A DNA stretch of 64,000 nucleotides from Blastococcus litoris (lineage in GTDB: Bacteria; Actinomycetota; Actinomycetes; Mycobacteriales; Geodermatophilaceae), in contig NZ_QCZF01000001.1 in assembly GCF_003075095.1 (NCBI RefSeq), positions 248,001 through 312,000 of the forward strand. Direction: 5' to 3'. Position numbers and translations under genes: made by a program. This document shows, piece by piece, positions 17,158-25,770 of this stretch. The notes under the pieces are model-generated. The model was not told the origin of the DNA, did not search any database, and saw nothing but the letters and a program-made list of their open reading frames with translations. Positions within the stretch are counted from its first letter, which is position 1. Every line of letters begins with the position of its first letter.

Positions 17158-17233
17158 CGCTGTCCCGGGCCGTTCCCAGCTCCCTCCCAGGTTCGTGCGC
17201 TTCGATGCATGAACCTTCAAGCAGAGGAGCCCC

Positions 17234-17896
17234 GTGAGCCGACGTGCCTGGATCCTGGTCGCCGTCCCCGTCGCCCTGCTGCTCGGGCTCGTGCTCGGGC
17301 CGTTGGCCTACGCCGCGCTGCAGGACGACGCCCCGGCGGCGCAGACAGCGCAGGTCCAGCCCGAGGACGCCGAGCTCGCCGCCGGCACCGACGGCACGTG
17401 GTCGGTGGCCGAGGGATCGACCGCCGGCTACCGGGTCGACGAGGTGCTCAACGGCGCCGACGTCACCGTGGCCGGGACGACCGACCAGGTCAGCGGCTCC
17501 GTCGTGGTCGAGGGCGACGAGCTGACGTCCGCGGAGATCACCGTCGACGTCGCGAGCATCGCGACCGACAGCGGCCGCCGGGACTCCTACTTCCGCGACA
17601 GCGTCATGGACGTCGGCACCCATCCGACGGCCACCTTCGCCATCACGGAACCGGTGGAGCTGCCCGAGCTCACCGGGACGCCGGTGAGCGTGCCGGTGAG
17701 CGGCGAGCTCACGCTGACCGGCGAGACCCGGCCGGTCCAGGTCGAGCTCTCCGTCGTGCGCACCCCGGACGGTGTCGACGTCTCCGGCTCGATCCCGGTC
17801 ACCTTCGCCGACTTCGGCATCGAGGCGCCGGACCTGGGCTTCGTCCGCGTCGAGGACTCCGGCGCCGTCGAGTTCCTGCTCCACCTGGCGCAGTGA
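17234..17896 (+). CDS. YceI-family polyisoprenoid-binding protein
   Basis: A 220-residue protein with an uncleaved signal anchor or signal peptide (about residues 5-28) and a YceI lipocalin-like barrel: WSVAEGSTAGYRV, VDVASIATDSGRRDSYFRD and FADFGIEAPDLGFV are characteristic. It binds long polyisoprenoid or related lipids outside the membrane. The GTG start has AGAGGAG six bases upstream. It converges with the next gene at seven bases. Confidence 0.9.
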   Translation: MSRRAWILVAVPVALLLGLVLGPLAYAALQDDAPAAQTAQVQPEDAELAAGTDGTWSVAEGSTAGYRVDEVLNGADVTVAGTTDQVSGSVVVEGDELTSAEITVDVASIATDSGRRDSYFRDSVMDVGTHPTATFAITEPVELPELTGTPVSVPVSGELTLTGETRPVQVELSVVRTPDGVDVSGSIPVTFADFGIEAPDLGFVRVEDSGAVEFLLHLAQ

Positions 17897-17903
17897 CACC
17901 GGC

Positions 17904-18737
17904 TCACCAGGTCTCGGCGGCCACGTCGACGAGGGCGAGGAGGCCGCGCGCCCCGGCGTCCGGGTCGGAGGCGGTGCCGCCGGCCGCGGACAGCGACCAG
18001 TACCCGGCGCCGGTGCTGTCCGGCACGCGCAGGGTCCACGTCGTCCCAGGCCCCGCGGGGCAGAGCGTGAGCGGCGTGACCTCGACGGTGCTGGGCATGG
18101 CCCGCGGATAGCAGCCCTCTTCTGCCTGCGAGCGGTTGACCTCGTCCACCATCGCCTCCTTCGTCAGCCCGGGGACGAGCGAGATCCGCAGGCTGAGCGC
18201 GCCGGCCGACCACGCGCAGCCGCTGACGAGGTCGACGGCATTCCCGGTGGTCACCGGGGACGCGAGCAGCTCGGCCAGCCGGGCCGATGCGTCCGGGCAG
18301 TCGCGCAGCGCGGGAGCGCGCAGCTCCAGCGGGGGCGTCCGGCCGGCGAGGGCGTCCGCGACGGGCTGGCTGCGGGACAGATCGCGCTCCGCGTCGGCCT
18401 CGGCGAGCGCCTGGTCGGCCCGGGCGTCGTCGATGACCGCCTCGTCCCGGTCCCGGGTGGTCGAGGCCGCGGGGACCGACGAGCTCGCGGTGGACGACGA
18501 CGTCCCTGCCACCTCGCCCGACGACGGGCCGGCCAGCGAGCCGACCGCGGCGGGCACGCCGACGGCCGCCACGGCCACCGCGACCGCCGCCGACGTGAGC
18601 GCGATGCGCGTCCGCCGGATGCGGCGGTAGCGGCCGCGGGCGCCGTCGACCTGGCTCACGACGTCGACGGAGGGGGCGAGCTGGTCGGCCAGCTCCGTCA
18701 GGCGCGCACCGAGGAGGGACGTCTCGGAGTCGCTCAC
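17904..18737 (-). CDS. Single-pass membrane protein encoded with the SigE-type sigma factor
   Basis: A 277-residue protein: about 45 cytosolic residues including a basic RGRYRRIRRTR stretch, one transmembrane segment (about 46-68), then a Ser/Thr-rich linker and an extracellular domain with four cysteines (CPDASAR, SGCAWSA, EEGCYPR, LTLCPAG). The architecture and GTGA overlap with the sigma gene suggest a membrane-bound anti-sigma or sensor, but the cytosolic part lacks the zinc-type HxxxCxxC motif. The extracellular domain is not recognised. Confidence 0.72.
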   Translation of the reverse strand: MSDSETSLLGARLTELADQLAPSVDVVSQVDGARGRYRRIRRTRIALTSAAVAVAVAAVGVPAAVGSLAGPSSGEVAGTSSSTASSSVPAASTTRDRDEAVIDDARADQALAEADAERDLSRSQPVADALAGRTPPLELRAPALRDCPDASARLAELLASPVTTGNAVDLVSGCAWSAGALSLRISLVPGLTKEAMVDEVNRSQAEEGCYPRAMPSTVEVTPLTLCPAGPGTTWTLRVPDSTGAGYWSLSAAGGTASDPDAGARGLLALVDVAAETW

Positions 18738-19252
18738 GGGGTCCTCCTCGAGACGGACGGGTGGTCGTCGGTGCGCAGCAGCGCGCGCAGCGCGGCGAGG
18801 CCCTTGGTGACGTGGTTGTTGACGGTGCTGCGCGAGCAGCCCATGACCTCGGCGGTCTCCGCCTCGCTGAGGTCGTCGAAGAACCGGAGGACGACGGCGG
18901 CGCGGACGCGCGGGGACAGCGTGAGGAGCGCCGCCCGCATCTCGTCGGTCTCGGCGTGGGCGGCCTGCAGGTCGCCGTCGGCCCTGTCGGGGATCGACTC
19001 GATGACCCGCTCGGTGTTCATCAGCCGTCGGGCCCAGCTCAGGTGCGCGTTGACGAGCAGCCGCCGCACGTAGGCGTGCGGGTGGTCGGCCTGACGCACC
19101 TTCGACCAGGAGCCGTACGCCTTCGCGAGCGCGGTCTGCAGCAGGTCCTCGCCCAGGTGCCGGTCGCCGGTGACCAGGCACGCGGTGCGCAGCAGCTGCG
19201 CCCCGTGGTCGACGACGAAGTCGGTGAACTCGTCGTCACGTGGATCGCGCAC
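18734..19252 (-). CDS. RNA polymerase sigma factor, SigE-type ECF
   Basis: A 172-residue sigma-70 family factor with region 2 (FVVDHGAQLLRTACLVTGD, DLLQTALAKAYGSW) and region 4 (LSPRVRAAVVLRFFDDLSEAETAEVMGCSRSTVNNHVTKGLAALR). It matches the actinobacterial SigE-family ECF group. It directs core RNA polymerase to a small regulon after an envelope signal. The second of two nearby GTG codons (19252) was chosen because GGAGG lies five bases upstream. It overlaps its membrane partner by four bases and is divergent from dnaX. Confidence 0.9.
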   Translation of the reverse strand: MRDPRDDEFTDFVVDHGAQLLRTACLVTGDRHLGEDLLQTALAKAYGSWSKVRQADHPHAYVRRLLVNAHLSWARRLMNTERVIESIPDRADGDLQAAHAETDEMRAALLTLSPRVRAAVVLRFFDDLSEAETAEVMGCSRSTVNNHVTKGLAALRALLRTDDHPSVSRRTP

Positions 19253-19389
19253 TGGCACCTCCGCTGGTCGCCGTCACCAGGTGGACGCCGTGGACCGGGC
19301 CGGTGGCCCCATACCGGGAGGTATCGGTCTCATAACGGCCGATCGGCACCGTGTCCGGGGAACTGCGCCGTCGCGTCGGTGGGGGCACG

Positions 19390-19395
19390 TAACCT
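19390..19395 (+). promoter_or_regulatory. -10 element of dnaX (leaderless)
   Basis: TAACCT followed by exactly six bases and the dnaX GTG, with no ribosome site, which indicates a leaderless transcript. A -35 box is not evident. Confidence 0.55.
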
Positions 19396-19401
19396 CGCGG
19401 C

Positions 19402-21582
19402 GTGGCTCTGGCGCTCTACCGCAAGTACCGCCCGGCGACCTTCGCCGAGGTGGTCGGGCAGGAGCACGTCACCGCCCCGCTGATGAACGCGGTCGACGGC
19501 GGCCGGATCAACCACGCCTACCTCTTCAGCGGTCCGCGCGGCTGCGGCAAGACGTCGTCGGCGCGCATCCTCGCCCGCTCGCTGAACTGCGAGCAGGGGC
19601 CCACGTCCACGCCCTGCGGCGTCTGCGAGTCGTGCATCGCCCTGGCGCCCGACGGCCCCGGCTCGCTCGACGTCATGGAGATCGACGCGGCCAGCCACGG
19701 TGGTGTCGACGACGCCCGTGACCTGCGCGAACGCGCCTTCTTCGCGCCGGTGAACAGCCGCTACAAGGTCTACATCGTCGACGAGGCGCACATGGTGACC
19801 ACGCAGGGCTTCAACGCCCTGCTCAAGGTCGTCGAGGAGCCGCCGGACTTCCTCGTGTTCGTGTTCGCGACCACCGAGCCGGAGAAGGTCCTCCCGACCA
19901 TCCGCTCGCGCACCCACCACTACCCGTTCCGGCTGGTGCCGCCGACCACCCTGCGCGGTCTGCTGGAGAAGACCTGCCAGGCCGAGGGCGTGACGGTCGA
20001 GCCGACCGTCTACCCGCTGGTGGTCCGCGCCGGCGGCGGCTCGGTCCGCGACTCGCTGTCGATCCTCGACCAGCTGCTCGCCGGCGCCGGTCCCGAGGGC
20101 GTCACCTACAAGAGCGCCGTCGGCCTGCTCGGCGTCACCGACGACGCGCTGCTCGACGAGACGATCGACGCGCTGGCCGCGCACGACGCCCCGGCGGTCT
20201 TCCGCGCCGTCGACCGCGTGGTCGAGGCCGGGCACGACCCGCGCCGCTTCGCGACCGACCTGCTCGACCGCCTGCGCGACCTGATCGTCCTCGACGCCGT
20301 CCCCGACGCGGGCGGCAACGGGCTGCTCGACTGCCCGCCCGACCGGCTCGACCTGATGAACCAGCAGGCCTCCGCCCTGGGCTCGGCCACGTTGTCGCGG
20401 ATGGCCGACACCGTCCACGAGGGCCTGACCGAGATGCGCGGGACGACGGCGCCGCGGCTCCTGCTCGAGCTGGTCTGCGCCCGGATGCTGCTGCCCGTCA
20501 CCGACGACGGCGCCGCCGCGACCCTGCAGCGCCTGGAGCGCCTGGAGCGGCGCATGTCGATCGCCGGCGAGCACGCCGGTCGCCCGGAGGCGGCGGTCCG
20601 CCAGGAGCCGGTGCGCGAGGCGCCCCGGGAGGCATCCGTCCGGGAGACCGCGCCCCGTCCGGCACCCGAGCCCGCGGCTCCCGCGGCCGCCGCCGCGCGC
20701 CCGGCGAAGGAGTACGTGCGGCCCTCGCAGCGCTCGGAGGCGCCCGCACCCGCCGCCGCGCCGGCCGCCCCCGCGCAGGCGCCCGCCGCCGACGACTGGC
20801 CGGAGACCGTGCGCCCAGGCAGCGGTCGGGCCAAGCCGGCCGCACCGCCGGCAGCCTCCCCGCCGCCGGCCGAGCGCGCGCCGGCCCGCGCCGCCTCGGG
20901 AGAGCCCGACATCCCGCTGCCGCCCGAGCCCACCGACGACGAGGACTGGCCGCACCCGGCCAGCCCCGCCGCCACGCGCGCCGCCGCGGCCCGCACCGAC
21001 GCCGCCGGGACCAGGCCGCCCGCCGGTCCGCCCCGGGCGGCCGCGGAATCCGCGCCCGCCCCCCGCGGCGGCGAGCCCACGCCGGTGGTCTCGGCCAACC
21101 CCGAGCCCACGGCGGAGGACGGCGAGCTGACGACCACCGACGTCCGCCGGATGTGGCCGGAGCTGCTCGGCGTCGTCAAGAAGCACAAGCGCACGACCGA
21201 GGCGCTGCTGAAGAACGCGCAGGTCCACCAGCTCGCGAACGGGGTCCTGACGCTGGCGACGTCCTCGCCCGCGCTGGCCCGCCGCCTCGGTGACGACCTG
21301 AACAAGGACGTGATCCGGGAGGCGCTCAACGAGCTGCTCGGCGTCCGCTGGCGGGTCGAGGCGGTCGTCGAGGGCGCCGCTGCCGCTTCCGGTCAGGCAG
21401 TTCCGCCCGCCCAGGCGCAGGAGGCGGCCCGCGCCGCCGAGGCGGCCGAGGCCCAGGAGCTCATGGCCGAGCGGGCTGCCGACGCCTCAGGTGACCGGGA
21501 GCCGCAGCCGGTCGTCGACCCGGAGCAGGCGGCGCTCTCGCTGCTCAAGGCCCAGCTCGGCGCGCACCCCGTCGACGGCTGA
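19402..21582 (+). CDS. dnaX: DNA polymerase III subunits gamma/tau
   Basis: A 726-residue clamp-loader ATPase. It has Walker A GPRGCGKTS (about 44-52), zinc cysteines C63, C72, C75 and C78, Walker B IVDEAHM and the sensor region RSRTHHYPFRL. Domain III follows, then a Pro/Ala-rich linker of about 200 residues (about 410-600) and a tau-type C-terminal domain. It loads the beta clamp and joins polymerase to helicase. No A/T-rich slippery site is visible, so only the full-length tau form is expected. The GTG start lacks a ribosome site and follows a -10 by six bases. Confidence 0.96.
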   Translation: MALALYRKYRPATFAEVVGQEHVTAPLMNAVDGGRINHAYLFSGPRGCGKTSSARILARSLNCEQGPTSTPCGVCESCIALAPDGPGSLDVMEIDAASHGGVDDARDLRERAFFAPVNSRYKVYIVDEAHMVTTQGFNALLKVVEEPPDFLVFVFATTEPEKVLPTIRSRTHHYPFRLVPPTTLRGLLEKTCQAEGVTVEPTVYPLVVRAGGGSVRDSLSILDQLLAGAGPEGVTYKSAVGLLGVTDDALLDETIDALAAHDAPAVFRAVDRVVEAGHDPRRFATDLLDRLRDLIVLDAVPDAGGNGLLDCPPDRLDLMNQQASALGSATLSRMADTVHEGLTEMRGTTAPRLLLELVCARMLLPVTDDGAAATLQRLERLERRMSIAGEHAGRPEAAVRQEPVREAPREASVRETAPRPAPEPAAPAAAAARPAKEYVRPSQRSEAPAPAAAPAAPAQAPAADDWPETVRPGSGRAKPAAPPAASPPPAERAPARAASGEPDIPLPPEPTDDEDWPHPASPAATRAAAARTDAAGTRPPAGPPRAAAESAPAPRGGEPTPVVSANPEPTAEDGELTTTDVRRMWPELLGVVKKHKRTTEALLKNAQVHQLANGVLTLATSSPALARRLGDDLNKDVIREALNELLGVRWRVEAVVEGAAAASGQAVPPAQAQEAARAAEAAEAQELMAERAADASGDREPQPVVDPEQAALSLLKAQLGAHPVDG

Positions 21583-21586
21583 GCCG

Positions 21587-22744
21587 GTGGGCGCGCGCGA
21601 TCTCCCGGACGACGAGCAGGCGATCGTCGAGGCCGTCGCGCGCTGGGTCGACCGGGAGGTGCGCCCGCAGGCGAGCCGCCTCGAGCGGGCGGGGGAGTAC
21701 CCCGCGGCGCTGATCGACCAGATGAAGGAGATGGGGGTCTTCGGGCTCGCCGTCCCCGCGCGCTGGAGCGAGTCCGCCGTCTCCACCCGCTGCTTCGCGC
21801 TGGTCACCGAGGAGCTGGCCCGCGGCTGGATGAGCCTGGCCGGGGCGGTCGGCGGGCACAGCGTCGTCGCCCGGTTGCTGGCGCGGCACGGCACCCCGGA
21901 GCAGCTGGAGCGGTGGCTGCCCCGGATGGCGACCGGGGAGGTGCGGGCCGCCATGGCGCTCACCGAACCGAGCGGTGGCTCCGACCTGCAGGACATCCGC
22001 ACCAGGGCCGTGCGCGACGGGGACCGGTACGTCGTCGACGGCAGCAAGACGTGGATCACCAACGCCCGGCACGCGGGGCTGATCGCCACGCTGGTCAAGA
22101 CCGATCCGCAGGCGCGGCCGCGGCACCGCGGCATCAGCATCCTGCTCGTCGAGCCCGGACAGGTCGGCGTCTCCCGAGACCTGCCCAAGCTCGGCTACCG
22201 CGGCGTGGAGTCCTGCGAGCTGTCCTTCGCCGGCTCGCGGGTCCCGGCGGACGCGCTGCTCGGCGGCGAGGAAGGGCAGGGGTTCGCCCAGTTCATGGCG
22301 GGCCTGGAACTCGGCCGGGTGCAGGTCGCCGCCCGCGCCGTCGGGGTGGGGCAGGCGGCCCTCGACGACGCGCTCGCCTACGCCCAGCAGCGGGAGACGT
22401 TCGGCGCGACGATCTGGGAGCACCAGTCGGTGGGCAACCTGCTCGCCGACATGGCCACGAAGGTGCACGCCTCCCGCCTGCTGGTGCTCGACGCCGCCGC
22501 GCGCATCGACGAGGGCCTGCGCAGCGACCTCGAGGCCGGGATGGCCAAGCTCTACGCGTCGGAGGCGTGCATGCAGGTCGCCCTGGACGCGATGCGGATC
22601 CACGGCGCCGCCGGCTACTCGGCCGAGCTGGACGTCGAGCGCTACTTCCGCGACGCCCCGCTGATGATCGTCGGCGAGGGCACCAACGAGATCCAGCGGA
22701 ACGTCATCGTGCGCCGCCTGGTGGAGCGCTCGCGGGAGAGCTGA
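21587..22744 (+). CDS. Acyl-CoA dehydrogenase
   Basis: A 385-residue flavoprotein with the family signatures ALTEPSGGSD (FAD/substrate site) and the C-terminal RYFRDAPLMIVGEGTNEIQRNVIVR, which carries the catalytic glutamate in GEGTNE. It catalyses alpha-beta dehydrogenation of an acyl-CoA, passing electrons to ETF; chain-length preference cannot be read. It starts with GTG four bases after the dnaX stop, so it is probably co-transcribed although functionally unrelated. Full length for the family. Confidence 0.93.
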   Translation: MGARDLPDDEQAIVEAVARWVDREVRPQASRLERAGEYPAALIDQMKEMGVFGLAVPARWSESAVSTRCFALVTEELARGWMSLAGAVGGHSVVARLLARHGTPEQLERWLPRMATGEVRAAMALTEPSGGSDLQDIRTRAVRDGDRYVVDGSKTWITNARHAGLIATLVKTDPQARPRHRGISILLVEPGQVGVSRDLPKLGYRGVESCELSFAGSRVPADALLGGEEGQGFAQFMAGLELGRVQVAARAVGVGQAALDDALAYAQQRETFGATIWEHQSVGNLLADMATKVHASRLLVLDAAARIDEGLRSDLEAGMAKLYASEACMQVALDAMRIHGAAGYSAELDVERYFRDAPLMIVGEGTNEIQRNVIVRRLVERSRES

Positions 22745-22810
22745 TCGGGAGAGCTGGGGCCGGAGGGGCGACGGCGGGCCGGCGTGGCGCTGCGCGTCGT
22801 ATCCGCGGCC

Positions 22811-22816
22811 TACTCT
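22811..22816 (+). promoter_or_regulatory. -10 element of ybaB (leaderless)
   Basis: TACTCT, six bases, then the ybaB ATG with no ribosome site: the leaderless layout again. This gives ybaB-recR their own promoter apart from dnaX. Confidence 0.55.
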
Positions 22817-22822
22817 CGTGGC

Positions 22823-23161
22823 ATGTTCCCCGGCGGTCAGCCCGACATGGCCCAGCTCCTCCAGCAGGCGCAGCAGATGCAGCAGCAGCTGGTCGCCGCC
22901 CAGGAGGAGCTGGCCCGCACCGAGGTGACCGGCTCGGCCGGCGGTGGCCTGGTCACCGCGACGATGACCGGCAGCGGCGAGGTCACCGCCGTGACCATCG
23001 CGCCGGCCGCCGTCGACCCCGAGGACCTGGAGACCCTGCAGGACCTCGTCGTCGCCGCGCTGCACGACGCCAAGCGGGCCGTCGACGAGCTCGCGCAGAG
23101 CACCATGGGCCCCCTCGCGGGCGGCCTGGGTGGCGGCGGCCTGGGCCTGCCCGGCTTCTGA
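22823..23161 (+). CDS. YbaB/EbfC-family nucleoid-associated protein
   Basis: A 112-residue DNA-binding protein: glutamine-rich helix ([16 protein letters not shown]), beta section with [15 protein letters not shown], second helix, and a glycine-rich tail. It forms tweezers-like dimers on DNA and is nearly always encoded between dnaX and recR, as here. ATG at 22823 follows a TACTCT hexamer by six bases. Confidence 0.93.
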   Translation: MFPGGQPDMAQLLQQAQQMQQQLVAAQEELARTEVTGSAGGGLVTATMTGSGEVTAVTIAPAAVDPEDLETLQDLVVAALHDAKRAVDELAQSTMGPLAGGLGGGGLGLPGF

Positions 23162-23189
23162 CCGCCTCCCCGGATCGCAGAGGAACCCC

Positions 23190-23789
23190 GTGTACGAAGG
23201 CGCCGTCCAGGACCTGATCGACGAGCTGGGCCGGCTGCCCGGCGTCGGCCCCAAGAGCGCGCAGCGCATCGCCTTCCACCTCCTGTCGGCCGAGTCCGCC
23301 GACGTCGGCCGCCTGGTGCAGGCGCTGACCCGCGTGCAGGAGAACGTCCGCTTCTGCGTCACCTGCTACAACGTCGCCGAGGCCGAGCAGTGCAGGATCT
23401 GCCGCGACCCGCGGCGCACCGACGACGTCCTGTGCGTGGTCGAGGAGCCCAAGGACGTCGTGGCGATCGAGCGCACCCGTGAGTTCCGCGGCCGCTACCA
23501 CGTGCTCGGCGGGGCGATCAGCCCGATCGACGGCGTCGGCCCCGACGACCTGCGGGTCAAGGAGCTGATGACCCGGCTGATGAGCGGCGTCGTCACCGAG
23601 CTGATCATCGCCACCGACCCCAACCTCGAGGGCGAGGCGACGGCCGCCTACCTGGCGCGGCTGGTGTCGCCGATGGGCCTGGCCGTCTCCCGGCTGGCCA
23701 GCGGGCTGCCGGTGGGCGGCGACCTGGAGTACGCCGACGAGGTCACCCTGGGCCGCGCGTTCGAGGGCCGCCGCCGCATCGACGCCTGA
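23190..23789 (+). CDS. recR: Recombination protein RecR
   Basis: A 199-residue recombination mediator that acts with RecO to load RecA on gapped DNA. It shows the N-terminal helix-hairpin-helix ([13 protein letters not shown]), the four-cysteine zinc finger (CVTC and CRIC) and a Toprim domain ([15 protein letters not shown]). GTG start with AGAGGAA upstream. It ends before a GC hairpin. Confidence 0.96.
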   Translation: MYEGAVQDLIDELGRLPGVGPKSAQRIAFHLLSAESADVGRLVQALTRVQENVRFCVTCYNVAEAEQCRICRDPRRTDDVLCVVEEPKDVVAIERTREFRGRYHVLGGAISPIDGVGPDDLRVKELMTRLMSGVVTELIIATDPNLEGEATAAYLARLVSPMGLAVSRLASGLPVGGDLEYADEVTLGRAFEGRRRIDA

Positions 23790-23797
23790 GACCCGGG

Positions 23798-23824
23798 GCC
23801 CGGCGTCGGGGAGCGGCGCCGGGC
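23798..23824 (+). terminator. Hairpin downstream of recR
   Basis: Eight-bp stem GCCCGGCG / CGCCGGGC with an 11-base loop, starting nine bases after the recR stop. No T-run. Probably ends the ybaB-recR message before the peptide importer operon. Confidence 0.5.
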
Positions 23825-24024
23825 AGCGGCGCGGCCCTGCTGTCGCCCGAACGGGTGCGCGCCGTGACCGGCCTCGCACGCCGCAATCACGAGCGGGTAA
23901 CAGTGCTCGCACGGGACTCCTTACTGCTGAGACACCGTGTTAGACCTAGATCCTCCATTGGCCATGGCGGCCTCGTGGCGCCGCGGGCGCCCGTCGCGCC
24001 GCCGTCACGAAGACAGAGGTACGG

Positions 24025-25668
24025 ATGACTCCCCGATCGAGCAGCCGTCGGCGCGTCGTCGCCACGGCGGGCATCGCGGCGACGGCCCTGGTGCTGGCCG
24101 CGTGCGGCGGCAGCGACGGTGACAACGGTGGCTCCGAGGGCGGCGGCGGTGGCGGCACGCTCACCATCGGCACGACCGACAAGGTCACGACGCTCGACCC
24201 CGCCGGTTCGTACGACAACGGCTCGTTCGCCGTCATGAACCAGGTGTTCCCCTTCCTGATGAACACCCCGCTGGGCAGCCCCGACGTCGAGCCCGACATC
24301 GCCGAGTCGGCCGAGTTCACGTCGCCGACCCAGTACACGGTCACCCTCAAGCCCGACCTGAAGTGGGCCAACGGCAACGACCTGACCAGCTCCGACGTCA
24401 AGTTCTCCTTCGACCGCCAGCTGGCGATCGCCGACGAGAACGGCCCGTCGTCGCTGCTCTACAACCTCGACAGCGTCGAGACCCCCGACGACACGACCGT
24501 CGTGTTCAACCTGAAGTCGGAGAACGACCAGGTCTTCCCGCAGATCCTGTCGAGCCCGGCCGGCCCGATCGTCGACGAGGACGTCTTCTCGGCCGACGAG
24601 CTGACCCCCGACGACGAGATCGTCGACGGCAACGCCTTCCACGGCCAGTACGTCATCACCAGCTACGACCTGAACAACCTGGTGTCGTACGAGGCCTACC
24701 CGGACTACCAGGGCATCCTCGGCGAGGCCAAGACCGACCAGGTCAACGTCAAGTACTACGCGGACGCCTCGAACCTGAAGCTCGACATCCAGGAAGGCAA
24801 CATCGACGTCGCCTTCCGCAGCCTGTCGGCCACCGACATCGAGGACCTGCGCGGCAACGACGAGGTCAAGGTCGTCGACGGTCCCGGCGGCGAGATCCGC
24901 TACATCGTCTTCAACTTCAACACCCAGCCCTTCGGCGCCACGACGCCCGAGGCCGACCCGGCCAAGGCGCTCGCCGTCCGCCAGGCGGTCGCGAACCTGA
25001 TCGACCGCGAGGAGCTGGCCGACCAGGTCTACAAGGGCACCTACACCCCGCTGTACTCCTTCGTCCCCGAGGGCCTCACCGGCGCCATCACGCCGCTGCA
25101 GGAGAAGTACGGCGACGGCAGCGGTGGCCCGGACGCCGACAAGGCGGCCCAGGTCCTCGAGGCGGCGGGCGTCCAGACCCCCGTCCAGCTGAGCCTGCAG
25201 TACTCCAACGACCACTACGGCCCGTCCTCGGGTGACGAGTACGCGCTGATCAAGGACCAGCTGGAGTCCAGCGGGCTGTTCACGGTCGACCTGCAGACCA
25301 CGGAGTGGGTCCAGTACTCCGAGCAGCGCACCGAGGACGTCTACCCGTCGTACCAGCTGGGCTGGTTCCCGGACTACTCGGACGCCGACAACTACCTCAC
25401 GCCGTTCTTCCTCACGGAGAACTTCCTGAGCAACCACTACGAGAACCAGCAGGTCAACGACCTGATCCTGCAGCAGGCCGCCACCGCGGACGAGGGCGAG
25501 CGCACGGCCCTGATCGAGCAGATCCAGGAGCTCGTCGCCGACGACCTGTCGACGGTGCCGTACCTGCAGGGCGCTCAGGTCGCGGTGACCGGGGCGGACG
25601 TGGAAGGCGCCGAGGACACCCTCGACGCGTCCTTCAAGTTCCGCTACGGCGCGCTCAGCAAGGGCTGA
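24025..25668 (+). CDS. Peptide/oligopeptide ABC transporter substrate-binding lipoprotein (family 5)
   Basis: A 547-residue lipoprotein: twin-arginine-like basic start, hydrophobic stretch and lipobox LAAC with C27, then a Gly/Asp linker and an SBP family 5 domain (TLDPAGSYDNGSFAVMNQV). It captures peptides or similar solutes at the outer membrane face and hands them to the permeases encoded downstream. ATG with AGAGGT upstream. First gene of a four-gene operon, followed by a strong intercistronic hairpin. The exact ligand (dipeptide, oligopeptide, nickel, opine) is not clear. Confidence 0.9.
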   Translation: MTPRSSSRRRVVATAGIAATALVLAACGGSDGDNGGSEGGGGGGTLTIGTTDKVTTLDPAGSYDNGSFAVMNQVFPFLMNTPLGSPDVEPDIAESAEFTSPTQYTVTLKPDLKWANGNDLTSSDVKFSFDRQLAIADENGPSSLLYNLDSVETPDDTTVVFNLKSENDQVFPQILSSPAGPIVDEDVFSADELTPDDEIVDGNAFHGQYVITSYDLNNLVSYEAYPDYQGILGEAKTDQVNVKYYADASNLKLDIQEGNIDVAFRSLSATDIEDLRGNDEVKVVDGPGGEIRYIVFNFNTQPFGATTPEADPAKALAVRQAVANLIDREELADQVYKGTYTPLYSFVPEGLTGAITPLQEKYGDGSGGPDADKAAQVLEAAGVQTPVQLSLQYSNDHYGPSSGDEYALIKDQLESSGLFTVDLQTTEWVQYSEQRTEDVYPSYQLGWFPDYSDADNYLTPFFLTENFLSNHYENQQVNDLILQQAATADEGERTALIEQIQELVADDLSTVPYLQGAQVAVTGADVEGAEDTLDASFKFRYGALSKG

Positions 25669-25699
25669 TCGCACCCGCGCAGGACAGCAGGAGCACACT

Positions 25700-25740
25700 C
25701 CGACCCCGGGTGACCCGCACAGCGGGTCGCCCGGGGTCGG
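25700..25740 (+). promoter_or_regulatory. Strong intercistronic hairpin after the binding-protein gene
   Basis: A 19-bp stem (25700-25718 with 25722-25740) with the three-base loop ACA; one pair is a U-G wobble only on the plus-strand RNA. It lies in the 102-base gap between the binding-protein and permease genes. It likely acts as a partial terminator or 3' stabiliser, keeping binding-protein levels above permease levels. Confidence 0.65.
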
Positions 25741-25770
25741 GCACGTACGGGGACGACACGAGCGGGAGAG

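Noticed and set aside
19402-21582. Programmed frameshift in dnaX giving a gamma subunit
   Set aside because: No A- or T-rich slippery run followed by a stem and early stop is visible; only the tau form is supported.
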